Positions 20,614-28,994 of a stretch of 64,000 bases of DNA are shown in pieces. Position 1 is the first letter of the stretch. Each line of letters starts with the position of its first letter. Under the pieces are notes generated by a model, which did not search any database, was not told the DNA's origin, and was given only the letters and a program-made list of their open reading frames with translations. The DNA is taken from positions 719,841 through 783,840 of the forward strand of contig JBFMAX010000001.1 in the NCBI GenBank assembly GCA_040755395.1. Direction: 5' to 3'. The position numbers and the translations under genes are program-made. Source of the DNA: Nitrospirota bacterium. Its GTDB lineage: Bacteria; Nitrospirota; Nitrospiria; Nitrospirales; Nitrospiraceae.

Positions 20614-20751
20614 TCACACCGTCAGCCGTGCACGTCCCTTCGCTCGACGGCGCGCCAACACCTTGCGGCCGTTCTTGGTGCTCATACGCTTGCGGAAGCC
20701 GTGTTCCCTTTTCCTTTTCAAATTCGATGGTTGCCGAAACGTAAACGACAT
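20614..20751 (-). CDS. rpmH: 50S ribosomal protein L34
   Basis: A 45-residue L34: [20 protein letters not shown], then [23 protein letters not shown]. It is complete and standard, with the family [23 protein letters not shown] core. It is the first gene of the cluster, with a near-consensus promoter 44-72 bases upstream. Confidence 0.98.
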   Translation of the reverse strand: MSFTFRQPSNLKRKREHGFRKRMSTKNGRKVLARRRAKGRARLTV

Positions 20752-20794
20752 GCTCGACTCCTTCACACCTTGATCGCCACAACACAGTGGCGGC

Positions 20795-20823
20795 ATTATA
20801 TGGGCGGTATCTACGAGAGTCAA
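20795..20823 (-). promoter_or_regulatory. Strong sigma-70 promoter of the rpmH cluster
   Basis: On the minus strand TTGACT (complement of 20818-20823) and a perfect TATAAT (complement of 20795-20800) are separated by 17 bases. It is the best promoter in the window and fits the need for high L34 expression. Confidence 0.8.
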
Positions 20824-21166
20824 TCTCCGGTTGGCTCAGGGAGAATTGGGAAACGCAGGGGAAAGTGATCCGGCTCCGAGGGTTGAACCGCTTCTACGCA
20901 AGTCAGGGATAGGGAGATTACTGGGGCGATTTTGCCGGCTTCGAGCAAACCTGCCACAAGATGAGGCGGGCCATGTGTGCTATCTCTGCAAGAAAACCCT
21001 TGCAACTCGTTCTGTCATCGGCGCTTTTACCGATTCCCGCACCGAGGCACTCAGCTTGCTTTGAACAGTTCGCTTCTCATTCATCATCACATGATGAGAC
21101 TCAGTCCTCAAGCCTAGATCACCACTCTATGTCCAGGTATCTGTCCAGAAAGGAGGTGAATCCCAT
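20824..21166. other. Divergence region between rpmH cluster and plus-strand genes
   Basis: There is no gene in these 343 bases. This is where gene direction switches from minus (left) to plus (right) for almost all core genes. I see no TTATCCACA-type DnaA box or AT-rich unwinding element. A perfect small hairpin CATCAT-CAC-ATGATG lies at 21082-21096. The only other clear signal is the strong AAAGGAGGTGA ribosome-binding site for the next gene. Confidence 0.5.
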
Positions 21167-21412
21167 ATGAAGCACTCCGCGACATTGATGATCGCGCTGG
21201 CGACGGCTCTGATCTTTGCGTCTTTGAGCGTCGTCCAAGCCGATGAGCCAACTGCGACTCCTGCGCCGGCCGCCCCGACGACAGAGGCTCCGGCGGTGGC
21301 GCCCGCTCCGGCCGAAGCCGAGAAGAAAGCCGAGAGCGAACCGGAGAAGAAGGAGAAGAAGGCGAAGAAGCACGCCAAGAAGGCCAAGAAGAGAGCACAA
21401 AAGAAGAGCTGA
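21167..21412 (+). CDS. Small secreted Ala/Pro/Lys-rich protein
   Basis: An 81-residue protein of unknown function. A Sec signal peptide (residues 1-25, cleavage after VVQA) precedes a Pro/Ala-rich, acidic middle and an extremely basic tail (KKEKKAKKHAKKAKKRAQKK). The start is firm: AAAGGAGGTGA lies upstream. The lysine-rich tail could bind nucleic acid, acidic cell-wall polymers or the outer membrane. It is followed after 61 bases by a lipoprotein gene on the same strand, so a shared envelope role is plausible. Confidence 0.75.
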   Translation: MKHSATLMIALATALIFASLSVVQADEPTATPAPAAPTTEAPAVAPAPAEAEKKAESEPEKKEKKAKKHAKKAKKRAQKKS

Positions 21413-21473
21413 AAGATAAAGAACTTGAGGGGGAAACGGAACGGCTACGACAGCCTGAGGGGAGGCAACATCG

Positions 21474-22097
21474 ATGAAGTTCGCGTTGACAATGATATCG
21501 GCCGCCGCAGGGCTCCTCCTCATGACCGCCTGCGCGAAACCTCCCAGCGAGCAACTGGAAGCCGCCGAGAAGGCGGTCAAGGAAGCCCAAGAGAGCGGCG
21601 CGGCAACCTATGCGGCCGAGGACTTTGCCAAACTGGAAGGGATGCTGGCCAACGCCAAGAAGGAAGTGGCGGATCAGGAGGCCAAGTTTGTGCTCATTCG
21701 GGATTACGGTAAAGCCGAGCAACTCGCGGCCAGCGCCAAGGCCGAAGCGGCGAAGGTCAAGAGCGAAGCCGAAAAGAAGAAAGAGGAAGCCAAACAGGCG
21801 GCGATCCAGATGCAGCAAGTCGCGCAAGAATCCGTGAAGGCGACGCAGGACTTGGTCGCCAAGGCGCCGGCGGGCAAGGATAGGGCGGCGCTGGAATCGA
21901 TTAAAGCCGACGCGCAAGGGCTGAGCGCGTCGCTCGATGAAGTCCAAAAAGCGCTGGATGCCGGGGATTACCTCGGGGCCCAGGCGAAGGCCAAGGCGAT
22001 CCAGGACCAAAGCCAGAAACTCTCGACGGAAATCCAGAACGCGTTGGCGAAGGTCGGCGGGGCGAAGGGGAAAAAGATTCGACCTGCCAAGAAATAG
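21474..22097 (+). CDS. Coiled-coil lipoprotein (DUF4398-like)
   Basis: A 207-residue predicted lipoprotein: signal peptide with lipobox LMTAC, the cysteine at about residue 20 being the lipidation site. The mature part is almost entirely alpha-helical and rich in Ala, Glu and Lys, with heptad-like spacing (AEKAVKEAQESGA, AEAAKVKSEAEKKKEEA). This resembles DUF4398-type periplasmic proteins. GGGGAGG precedes the start. It lies 19 bases upstream of the L,D-transpeptidase lipoprotein, suggesting a physical spacer or scaffold role at the cell wall; this is inferred. Confidence 0.8.
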   Translation: MKFALTMISAAAGLLLMTACAKPPSEQLEAAEKAVKEAQESGAATYAAEDFAKLEGMLANAKKEVADQEAKFVLIRDYGKAEQLAASAKAEAAKVKSEAEKKKEEAKQAAIQMQQVAQESVKATQDLVAKAPAGKDRAALESIKADAQGLSASLDEVQKALDAGDYLGAQAKAKAIQDQSQKLSTEIQNALAKVGGAKGKKIRPAKK

Positions 22098-22099
22098 GC

Positions 22100-22105
22100 T
22101 ACAAT
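22100..22105 (+). promoter_or_regulatory. Possible -10 element before the first L,D-transpeptidase
   Basis: TACAAT at 22100-22105 is preceded by TTCGAC at 22078-22083 with a 16-base spacer. It is only about 12 bases before the ATG, so a transcript from here would be nearly leaderless. It is weak and may be coincidental. Confidence 0.25.
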
Positions 22106-22116
22106 TGGGCTGTGAC

Positions 22117-23271
22117 ATGATGTCTGCTTCATGTGTTCAGCATCTCCGAGCCTCTCTTGCAGCCTTCCTGTTGGCGTGGGCTGTGTCCGGCTGTGTCCAG
22201 ACGGTTCCCGGCGACCTGGTCGAAGCGGTCGACGCCTTGGACCGTGAATTGGCGGCGACACGGGCGGCGGAGTTTGCGCCGGAAGAATACACCCGGTTCG
22301 CCCGGCATTGGGTCGCGTTCAAGGCAAAACTGGCGACGGAAGAGGATGCAATCCGTTGGCCGTGGGAACCGAATCGTCTGGAAGCGGAGCTCCGGACCAT
22401 CCAGGAGGAAGGCGCCTGGGCGGTGAAGGAGGCGGAGCGGAACCGTGAAGCGTTGCGAATCAAAGCCGAAACCAGGGTCGGCCGACTCGAACAACGGCTC
22501 CGGGACTTCCAAGTCCGGGTGAACGAGATTGAGGGGCGAGCGGTTTTGGGAGCGCGTTCCATGGAAGCGGAACTCTTGATCAGGCAGGCCCGCTCGTTCC
22601 TGGAGAACGAACAGTATGACCGGTCGCTGGAAGCAGCGATGCAGGCGTCCAAGTCCTTGGCCGCTCAGGCGGCGGTGTTAAACGTCGCGTTGGGGCGATA
22701 CGCCGATGAAGAGCGGGTCGGCATCTGGCGCCGAATGGTCAGGCAGACGATCGAGTGGTCCCGGACCCATCGCGCCCCGGCTATTGTGGTGAGCAAGGCG
22801 GATCGGACCTTGATCTTGTACAAAAACGGTCGCAAGGTGCTGTCGTACCCGGTGCGATTGGGCTACAACGGCATACTCGAAAAACGCTATCAGGGAGACG
22901 GCGCGACGCCCGAAGGACATTATCGAATCGTCAAAAAACGCGGAGAAGGCCAGACGCAGTTCTATCGCGCCCTCCAGCTCGATTATCCGAACGCGGAAGA
23001 CCGTCGCCGGTTCCGATCGGCCCGCCGATCCGGCGATCTCCCGGCCGGAAAGGGGATCGGCGGTCTCATCGAGATTCACGGCATCGACAACCCGTTCATG
23101 AATCAGACGCTAGGGTGTATCATGCTGGAGAATCCGCACATGGAAGCGTTGTACAATCGGGTCGAGACCGGCACGCCGGTGACCATCGTGGGGGCGCTGA
23201 ATGTCGAGAACTCCGTCTCTCTGGTTCTCGCTGATTTGGAAGCGTCACAGGATTCTGAAGAAGAAACCTGA
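22117..23271 (+). CDS. L,D-transpeptidase-like lipoprotein with helical N-terminal region
   Basis: A 384-residue lipoprotein: signal peptide with lipobox AVSGC (cysteine about residue 25). A long helical, Glu/Arg-rich region (about 30-215) is probably coiled coil, and the YkuD catalytic domain (about 225-370) begins IVVSKADRTLILYKNGRK. The catalytic region reads LIEIHGIDN then TLGCIML, with Cys as nucleophile. The usual S/T-HGC is replaced by TLGC, as in the YafK/DpaA-like branch, which includes amidases that release Lpp from peptidoglycan. Activity could therefore be crosslinking or cleavage. The start is the ATG at 22117; the longer frame to 21937 overlaps the previous gene. Confidence 0.85.
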   Translation: MMSASCVQHLRASLAAFLLAWAVSGCVQTVPGDLVEAVDALDRELAATRAAEFAPEEYTRFARHWVAFKAKLATEEDAIRWPWEPNRLEAELRTIQEEGAWAVKEAERNREALRIKAETRVGRLEQRLRDFQVRVNEIEGRAVLGARSMEAELLIRQARSFLENEQYDRSLEAAMQASKSLAAQAAVLNVALGRYADEERVGIWRRMVRQTIEWSRTHRAPAIVVSKADRTLILYKNGRKVLSYPVRLGYNGILEKRYQGDGATPEGHYRIVKKRGEGQTQFYRALQLDYPNAEDRRRFRSARRSGDLPAGKGIGGLIEIHGIDNPFMNQTLGCIMLENPHMEALYNRVETGTPVTIVGALNVENSVSLVLADLEASQDSEEET

Positions 23272-23301
23272 ACCTGCGTCCATCCTCGGTGACGGTGCCC
23301 C

Positions 23302-23946
23302 ATGCTAGACCTGCAACGGACATCCCTGCTTTTCCTCTCTGCCCTTATCGCGGTTGTGTTCTTGGCGCTTCCGAAAAGCAGCGGCTTGACCGAATCCGGC
23401 GCGTCGGCGATTCAGGAAAAAGAGCAAGTCGATGAACACACCCTTCAGGTCCTCCGATCTCGCCGCGTCGCGCTCGCCCGACAATTGGCGCAGTACGGAC
23501 CATCCGGGTACTACCTTGTCGTGGACACGGCGCGGAATCGGCTCTTCGTGAAACGGAAGGACGAAGTGGTGCTCGCAGCGACGGCTTCCACCGGCAGCGG
23601 CACCATCCTCGACAAGCCGGGCCAGGCCAATGCTCAATGGGTGTTCGACACGCCCAGGGGAGAGTTTACGATTCAGTCGAAGCTCACCAACCCGGTTTGG
23701 GTGAAACCGGACTGGGCCTACTTGGAGGAAGGCCGGGAAGTCCCCTCCGATCCCGCCGAACGAGTGGAAGCCGGGGTCCTCGGTGAATATGCGTTGGGTT
23801 TCGGCAAGGGCTATTTCATTCACGGCACCCTCTATACACGCTTACTGGGCAAGAACGTCACGCATGGCTGTATCAGATTGAGCGACGACGATCTCAAAGC
23901 GGTCTATCGGCTCGCCAAGATCGGCACTCCGATCATGATCTTCTGA
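23302..23946 (+). CDS. L,D-transpeptidase (YkuD domain), envelope
   Basis: A 214-residue protein with an N-terminal hydrophobic signal or anchor (residues 8-25). A YkuD domain begins YYLVVDTARNRLFVKRKDEVV and ends with the canonical motif THGCIRL (nucleophile Cys) preceded by FIHGTLYTRLLG. It would form 3-3 peptidoglycan crosslinks or attach proteins to the wall. It lies 30 bases after the first transpeptidase and 5 bases before the next gene, so the three form an operon. Confidence 0.9.
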   Translation: MLDLQRTSLLFLSALIAVVFLALPKSSGLTESGASAIQEKEQVDEHTLQVLRSRRVALARQLAQYGPSGYYLVVDTARNRLFVKRKDEVVLAATASTGSGTILDKPGQANAQWVFDTPRGEFTIQSKLTNPVWVKPDWAYLEEGREVPSDPAERVEAGVLGEYALGFGKGYFIHGTLYTRLLGKNVTHGCIRLSDDDLKAVYRLAKIGTPIMIF

Positions 23947-23951
23947 CTCCG

Positions 23952-24608
23952 TTGAGCGCCCCTCTTCCTGCGCACACCTCGACAACGCCCTTCGCCGGTT
24001 CCCTCGCCCGACTTGCCCGGCTGTGCCTGGCCGCGTGCCTTGCGGCGTCACCGGGTATAGCCGGCGCGGCCGAAGACCCTGATGCGCTGCGTGAAGCCAA
24101 CCGAGTGCTGGAAGAGGAAATCAAGTTGGCGGCCAAACCCCAAATCTATCTGCTCCTGGACTTGCCCGCCAACGCGATGTCGATCAAGGGACGAGGAATC
24201 GAACTTCATCGGTTCCCGATCGTGGCCTGGCGCGCATCGACCCAGCGGCCGCTGGGAACAGTCTTTCGTCTGCAGGCGAGGCCGCCGGTCGCGCGGCCCA
24301 AAGCCGCCCTCGCTGAAAATCCTGAACAGGTCCCGATCGAGCTCAAGGACATGCCCGTCGCGTTCGAACTGCAGTTTGATCCGCCGCTTACCCTGTGGAT
24401 CGCGCCTCCGCCAACCGAAGGGCCGTGGGGTTGGGTCAAGAGTCGGAGCAAGGAATGGTGGAGCCGGGTTCGATCCTGGGTTGCGTCGGACGCGTCCGCC
24501 AATGCGCCGCACCTCCGGCTCACGCTCTCGACGGACGACGCCCGCTCTCTGGCTTGGTCGGTGACGGAGGGTCTGCCTCTGCTGATCATCCGCTCACGTC
24601 TGAACTAG
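23952..24608 (+). CDS. Secreted protein of unknown function in the L,D-transpeptidase operon
   Basis: A 218-residue protein starting with TTG five bases after the preceding stop. A signal peptide (residues 16-39, ending GIAGAA) precedes a helical segment and a beta-rich body starting KPQIYLLLDLPANAMSIKGRGIEL. That opening resembles the first strands of a YkuD domain, but no HG..GC motif follows, so it cannot be a catalytic transpeptidase. It may be a degenerate paralogue or a regulatory partner of the two enzymes. I do not recognise a family. Confidence 0.75.
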   Translation: MSAPLPAHTSTTPFAGSLARLARLCLAACLAASPGIAGAAEDPDALREANRVLEEEIKLAAKPQIYLLLDLPANAMSIKGRGIELHRFPIVAWRASTQRPLGTVFRLQARPPVARPKAALAENPEQVPIELKDMPVAFELQFDPPLTLWIAPPPTEGPWGWVKSRSKEWWSRVRSWVASDASANAPHLRLTLSTDDARSLAWSVTEGLPLLIIRSRLN

Positions 24609-24719
24609 GCCGACGGCACAATCCCGCTTTTCCGCCGTTTGCGTTTTCCGACCACGCACCCTAAGATAACCAACACCGGACGCGGAAGGACGCGTCGCCG
24701 TTTGCGCGCGGAGGCAAGC

Positions 24720-26429
24720 TTGCGGACATCGTCACGCCTGTCGGCGCGACAGCCACTTCAGACCGTGATCGGATCGGCGTTGGAAGAGCTCGCCGACGGA
24801 CAGGTCGTTGAGCGGCTGTGGGCCAAAGATCATACGCTCTGGAAACCGGACCCGGCGGAGATCGACGACCGGCTTGGCTGGCTGACCGTGGCGGAACAGA
24901 TGCGCGAGCACATCGGCGCGCTCCGCACCTTCGCCCGATCGGCCAAGGACTCGGGCTATCGGGACGTGGTCCTGCTGGGCATGGGAGGGAGCAGCCTCGG
25001 TCCGGAGGTCCTCCGTGGCACGTTCGGGTCGGCGCGCGGATTCCCGCGCCTGTGGGTGCTCGACTCGACGGTCCCGCAAGCGATCCTCGAGGTGACGCGG
25101 GCGATCCAGCCAGCCCGTACCCTGTTCATCGTAGCCAGCAAGTCCGGCGGCACGATCGAAGTGATGTCGCTCTTCGCCCACTTCTGGGAGTTGGTCTCCC
25201 GGACGAAGGGGAACCGCGGAGGCGCGCAGTTCATCGCGATCACCGATCCCGGCACGAGCCTGGAAAAATTGGCGAGCGAGCGTGGATTCTGGCAGACCTT
25301 CGCCAATCCGCCGGACATCGGAGGGCGGTACTCCGTCCTGTCCTACTTCGGCTTGGTGCCTGCGGCGCTCATGGGACTGGATCTCGCCGGGTTGGTGGAT
25401 CGGGAGATCGCGATGGCCGAGGCCTGCCGATGCCATGCCCCCCTGGACCGAAATCCGGGCGCCTACCTTGGCGCGATCATGGGAGCGCTGGGCCGGCAGG
25501 GTCTGGACAAGGTCACGATCGTCGCTTCTCCCAGGATCAGCACCTTCGGGTTGTGGGCCGAACAACTGCTCGCCGAAAGCACCGGCAAGGAAGGCAAGGG
25601 CCTGGTGCCGGTGGCGGAGGAACCGTTGAGCCGCCCGTCGGTGTATGGAATGGATCGAATCTTCGTCTATCTTCGGCTCAAGGGCGACAAGAATGGACGC
25701 CTCGATGGTCACGCGACGGCCCTCGAACGGGTCGGACACCCGGTCGTTCGACTCGAACTCCGCGACCGCTACGATCTCGCCGCGGAGTTCTTTCGGTGGG
25801 AGTTTGCCACAGCGGTCGCCGGCTATTTCCTCGGCATCCATCCCTTCGATCAGCCGAACGTGCAGGAGAGCAAGGACAACACGCACCGCGTGCTCAAGGA
25901 AGTGGAAGCCGCGGGCCGGCTGCCACGGCAGCGTGAAACGACCGTCAAGGCAGCGGCGGACACGATCGTCCGCCAGGCGGTTCCGGGACGGTACGTGGCC
26001 ATCCTCACGTATGCCCCGCCTTCGGCCCAAGTCGGGGCGGCGATTCGGTCGCTCCGCAAGGCCATTCTCACGACGTCGCCGGTGGCCACCACCGCAGGCT
26101 ATGGTCCGCGTTATCTCCATTCCACCGGTCAACTGCATAAAGGCGGGCCGAACACCGGTCTGTTTCTGCAATTGGTCGATGAGATGAAGCCGGATCTGGC
26201 GATACCGGATAAACCTTACACGTTCGGTACGCTGGCGCGGGCGCAGGCGATCGGCGACCTGCAATCGTTGCACGCCCACGGGCGGACCGCCGTCAGCGTG
26301 CAACTTGGACGGCGGCCGCTCGCCACGATCAAGGTCTTGGCTCGAGCCTTCGCAGCACCTTCGTCGACCGGTCGCCGCCCGACCGCACAGGGCCGGAAGT
26401 CACGAGGCGCGAAGACATCACACCGATAA
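24720..26429 (+). CDS. pgi: Glucose-6-phosphate isomerase (PGI domain of the Tal-Pgi type)
   Basis: A phosphoglucose isomerase interconverting glucose-6-P and fructose-6-P. SIS-fold motifs are visible: LLGMGGSSLGPEV, FIVASKSGGTIEV and the C-terminal YGPRYLHSTGQLHKGGPN. The sequence style matches the PGI half of bifunctional transaldolase-PGI proteins, but no transaldolase domain precedes it. The frame opens at 24639; I chose the TTG at 24720 because GGAGG lies five bases upstream. There is a Ser/Arg-rich C-terminal tail. It begins a compact operon with pgl, glk and rpiA. Confidence 0.88.
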   Translation: MRTSSRLSARQPLQTVIGSALEELADGQVVERLWAKDHTLWKPDPAEIDDRLGWLTVAEQMREHIGALRTFARSAKDSGYRDVVLLGMGGSSLGPEVLRGTFGSARGFPRLWVLDSTVPQAILEVTRAIQPARTLFIVASKSGGTIEVMSLFAHFWELVSRTKGNRGGAQFIAITDPGTSLEKLASERGFWQTFANPPDIGGRYSVLSYFGLVPAALMGLDLAGLVDREIAMAEACRCHAPLDRNPGAYLGAIMGALGRQGLDKVTIVASPRISTFGLWAEQLLAESTGKEGKGLVPVAEEPLSRPSVYGMDRIFVYLRLKGDKNGRLDGHATALERVGHPVVRLELRDRYDLAAEFFRWEFATAVAGYFLGIHPFDQPNVQESKDNTHRVLKEVEAAGRLPRQRETTVKAAADTIVRQAVPGRYVAILTYAPPSAQVGAAIRSLRKAILTTSPVATTAGYGPRYLHSTGQLHKGGPNTGLFLQLVDEMKPDLAIPDKPYTFGTLARAQAIGDLQSLHAHGRTAVSVQLGRRPLATIKVLARAFAAPSSTGRRPTAQGRKSRGAKTSHR

Positions 26430-26430
26430 C

Positions 26431-27213
26431 ATGAGCGTCGCGCCTGAAATTCGGATCATGAGCGATGCGGAAGAGGTGGCGCAAGAGGCCGCCGAACTCT
26501 TCGTGTGGCTGGGCGAACAGGCGATCAAAAGAAGCGGGCGGTTCCTGGTGGCCCTTTCCGGCGGCTCGACCCCGAAGGCGCTGTACACAAAGCTGGCCGG
26601 TCCGGAGTTCTCAGCCCGATTGGAGTGGAGTCGTGTGAGGTTTGTTTTCGGAGATGAGCGCTGCGTCCCGCCGGACCATCCGGAGAGTAATTACGGCATG
26701 GCCGACGCGATCCTGTTCCAGCCGTTGAAAATTCAGCCCGGCCAAGTGTTACGGATGAAGGGCGAAGACAGCGACCCAGACCGGGCGGCTCGGCTCTATG
26801 AGGCGCTCTTGAGGCAAGAATGCGGAACGGTCGACGGCGCGTGGCCTATGTTCGATGCGGTGCTGCTCGGACTGGGCGAAGACGGCCATGTCGCCTCGCT
26901 GTTTCCCGGTACGGACGCCGTGAACGAACAGACACGATGGGTGGTCGCGACGAAGTCGCCCCGCGGAGTCGCGTCCCGGTTGACTCTGACCCTGGGCGTC
27001 ATCAATCACGCCGGCGTCGTGATCTTCCTCGTGACCGGCCCCCATAAGGCTTCCGTGGTCCGGACGGTGCTGGAAGGGCGGGAGCCGCAGACCGCCCCTC
27101 TGCCGGCCGCGCTGGTGCGTCCCGAACGAGGACGCCTCATCTGGTTTCTCGACCAGGCGGCCGCATCGGAACTCACTGTCACCAGACAAGGCATAACGTC
27201 TCGCGAGGAATAA
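26431..27213 (+). CDS. pgl: 6-phosphogluconolactonase
   Basis: A 260-residue NagB/DevB-type lactonase hydrolysing 6-phosphogluconolactone in the oxidative pentose phosphate pathway. The motifs ALSGGSTPKALY, FVFGDERCVPPDHPESNYGM and LGLGEDGHVASLFPG are diagnostic. The ATG at 26431 lies one base after the pgi stop; the 42-codon upstream extension overlaps pgi and is unlikely. Confidence 0.95.
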   Translation: MSVAPEIRIMSDAEEVAQEAAELFVWLGEQAIKRSGRFLVALSGGSTPKALYTKLAGPEFSARLEWSRVRFVFGDERCVPPDHPESNYGMADAILFQPLKIQPGQVLRMKGEDSDPDRAARLYEALLRQECGTVDGAWPMFDAVLLGLGEDGHVASLFPGTDAVNEQTRWVVATKSPRGVASRLTLTLGVINHAGVVIFLVTGPHKASVVRTVLEGREPQTAPLPAALVRPERGRLIWFLDQAAASELTVTRQGITSREE

Positions 27214-28296
27214 ATGATACTGGCGGGCGACATCGGGGGCACGAAGACCAACCTGGCGTTGTTTGACTGGAAGACCGAGCGGGTGGAACCGGTCCGCGAG
27301 GAAACCTTTCACAGCGGCGACTACAAGGCGCTCGAGGAGATCCTGGCGGAGTTTCTGACGCCGCCGGCCAAGCCCGCGATCTCGGAAGACGAAGAGAACT
27401 CCCAAGACGCGGAGGCGTCGTCCGAGACGCGGCCGCAGGAGCCAAAGACCCCGGAATCCCTCATCATCGACGCCGCCTGCTTCGGCGTGGCGGGACCCGT
27501 CATCGACAACCGTTGCCAGACGACCAACCTCCCATGGATCGTCGATGGGGCGGCGCTGGGGAAGCAATTCGGCATTCCACAGGTCCGTCTCCTCAACGAC
27601 CTGGAGGCCACCGCCCACGGGGTCCTGTGGTTAAGACCGGATGAAGTGGACGTGCTCAACAAGGGAACCCCGCCCAAAACCAAACAGGCCCTGGCGCTGA
27701 TTGCGGCGGGAACGGGGTTGGGCGAAGCGATCCTGTTCTGGGACGGCGGCCAATACCGGCCGATGCCGTCGGAAGGCGGACATGCGGACTTCGCGCCCAA
27801 CAGCGACAGCGAGATCGACCTCTTGCGGCATCTGCGCGGCAGCTATCTCCACGTGAGTTACGAACGCGTCCTCTCCGGCGCAGGGCTGTACGCGATCTAT
27901 GAGTTTCTCCGCGACACAAAGAGGAACGAGCCGACCTGGCTGGCGGAGAAGATCAAAGTCGGCGATCCCGCCGCGGTCATCGCCGAGGCGGGATTGAAGG
28001 GTCAGGCGGAGATCGCCAAACAGGCGCTGGATCTCTTCGCCTCGATTTACGGCGCGGAGGCCGGCAACCTGGCGCTGAAAGCGCTGGCGCTCGACGGCGT
28101 CTATGTCGGCGGCGGCATCGCCCCCAAACTGATCGCCAAGCTGAAAGACGGCACGTTCATGAAGGCCTTTACCAATAAGGGCCGGTACAAGCGGCTGATG
28201 AGCGGGATCCCGGTCAAGGTGGTGATGAACGAGAAAACCGCCTTGCTCGGCGCGGCGGCGTGTGCGGCGAAGCTTGTTCACGGTGGTCCGTCATGA
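27214..28296 (+). CDS. glk: Glucokinase
   Basis: A 360-residue ROK-unrelated bacterial glucokinase (Glk family) phosphorylating glucose with ATP. The phosphate-binding loop GDIGGTKTNLALFD is at residues 5-18, then FGVAGPV, LLNDLEATAHG (catalytic Asp in LNDLEA) and AAGTGLGEA. An acidic low-complexity insert (about residues 50-82, SEDEENSQDAEASSE) is not normal for the family. It starts immediately after the pgl stop and overlaps rpiA by 4 bases. Confidence 0.94.
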   Translation: MILAGDIGGTKTNLALFDWKTERVEPVREETFHSGDYKALEEILAEFLTPPAKPAISEDEENSQDAEASSETRPQEPKTPESLIIDAACFGVAGPVIDNRCQTTNLPWIVDGAALGKQFGIPQVRLLNDLEATAHGVLWLRPDEVDVLNKGTPPKTKQALALIAAGTGLGEAILFWDGGQYRPMPSEGGHADFAPNSDSEIDLLRHLRGSYLHVSYERVLSGAGLYAIYEFLRDTKRNEPTWLAEKIKVGDPAAVIAEAGLKGQAEIAKQALDLFASIYGAEAGNLALKALALDGVYVGGGIAPKLIAKLKDGTFMKAFTNKGRYKRLMSGIPVKVVMNEKTALLGAAACAAKLVHGGPS

Positions 28297-28991
28297 CGAA
28301 TGTTCGCGATCTCGACGCGCTCAAGCGCGCAGCCGCGCTCAAGGCCCTCGAATACGTCCGCGACGGCATGGTCGTCGGATTGGGAACCGGCTCGACCGCC
28401 AAGCATGCGGTGCTCGGTCTGGCAGAGCGGGTGAAGGCGGGCCTGAAGATCCGAGGCGTGCCGACATCGCACGAGACCGCCGAACTGGCCAGGCGTCATG
28501 GCATCGACCTGATCGAAACGGATGACGCATGGTCGATCGATGTCGCGATCGACGGCGCCGATCAGGTCGATCCGCACCTGAACCTGATCAAAGGCGGCGG
28601 CGGGGCGCTGCTCAAAGAGAAGATCGTGGCGGCCGCCGCGCGTCGACTGATCATCGTGGTGGACTATACCAAAATGGTTCCTGCCCTCGGCAATTCGTTT
28701 CCTCTCCCGATCGAGGTGGTCCCCTTCGGCTGGGGCAGTACCGCACGCCAACTCGAAACATTGGGCGGAAAGGCGGTGCTCCGCCGGCGGAACGGGCGGA
28801 TCTTCACGACCGAAGCCGGGCATTACATTCTGGATCTGCAACTCGGCCGGATCGACCGACCGGCGGAACTCGAGACACAACTCAATCTGATCCCCGGCGT
28901 GGTCGAAACCGGCCTGTTCGTCGGACGCACCAGTCTGTTGATCGTCGGCACTCCGGATGGCGTCGAGATCCATCACCCGCCGGAGCCGTGA
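28293..28991 (+). CDS. rpiA: Ribose-5-phosphate isomerase A
   Basis: A 232-residue enzyme interconverting ribose-5-P and ribulose-5-P. Motifs: GLGTGSTAKHAV (substrate phosphate loop), IDVAIDGADQVDPHLNLIKGGGGALLKEKIVA with the catalytic acidic residues, and YTKMVPALG. Its ATG overlaps the glk stop (ATGA), showing translational coupling within a sugar-phosphate operon. Confidence 0.96.
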   Translation: MTNVRDLDALKRAAALKALEYVRDGMVVGLGTGSTAKHAVLGLAERVKAGLKIRGVPTSHETAELARRHGIDLIETDDAWSIDVAIDGADQVDPHLNLIKGGGGALLKEKIVAAAARRLIIVVDYTKMVPALGNSFPLPIEVVPFGWGSTARQLETLGGKAVLRRRNGRIFTTEAGHYILDLQLGRIDRPAELETQLNLIPGVVETGLFVGRTSLLIVGTPDGVEIHHPPEP

Positions 28992-28994
28992 ACG

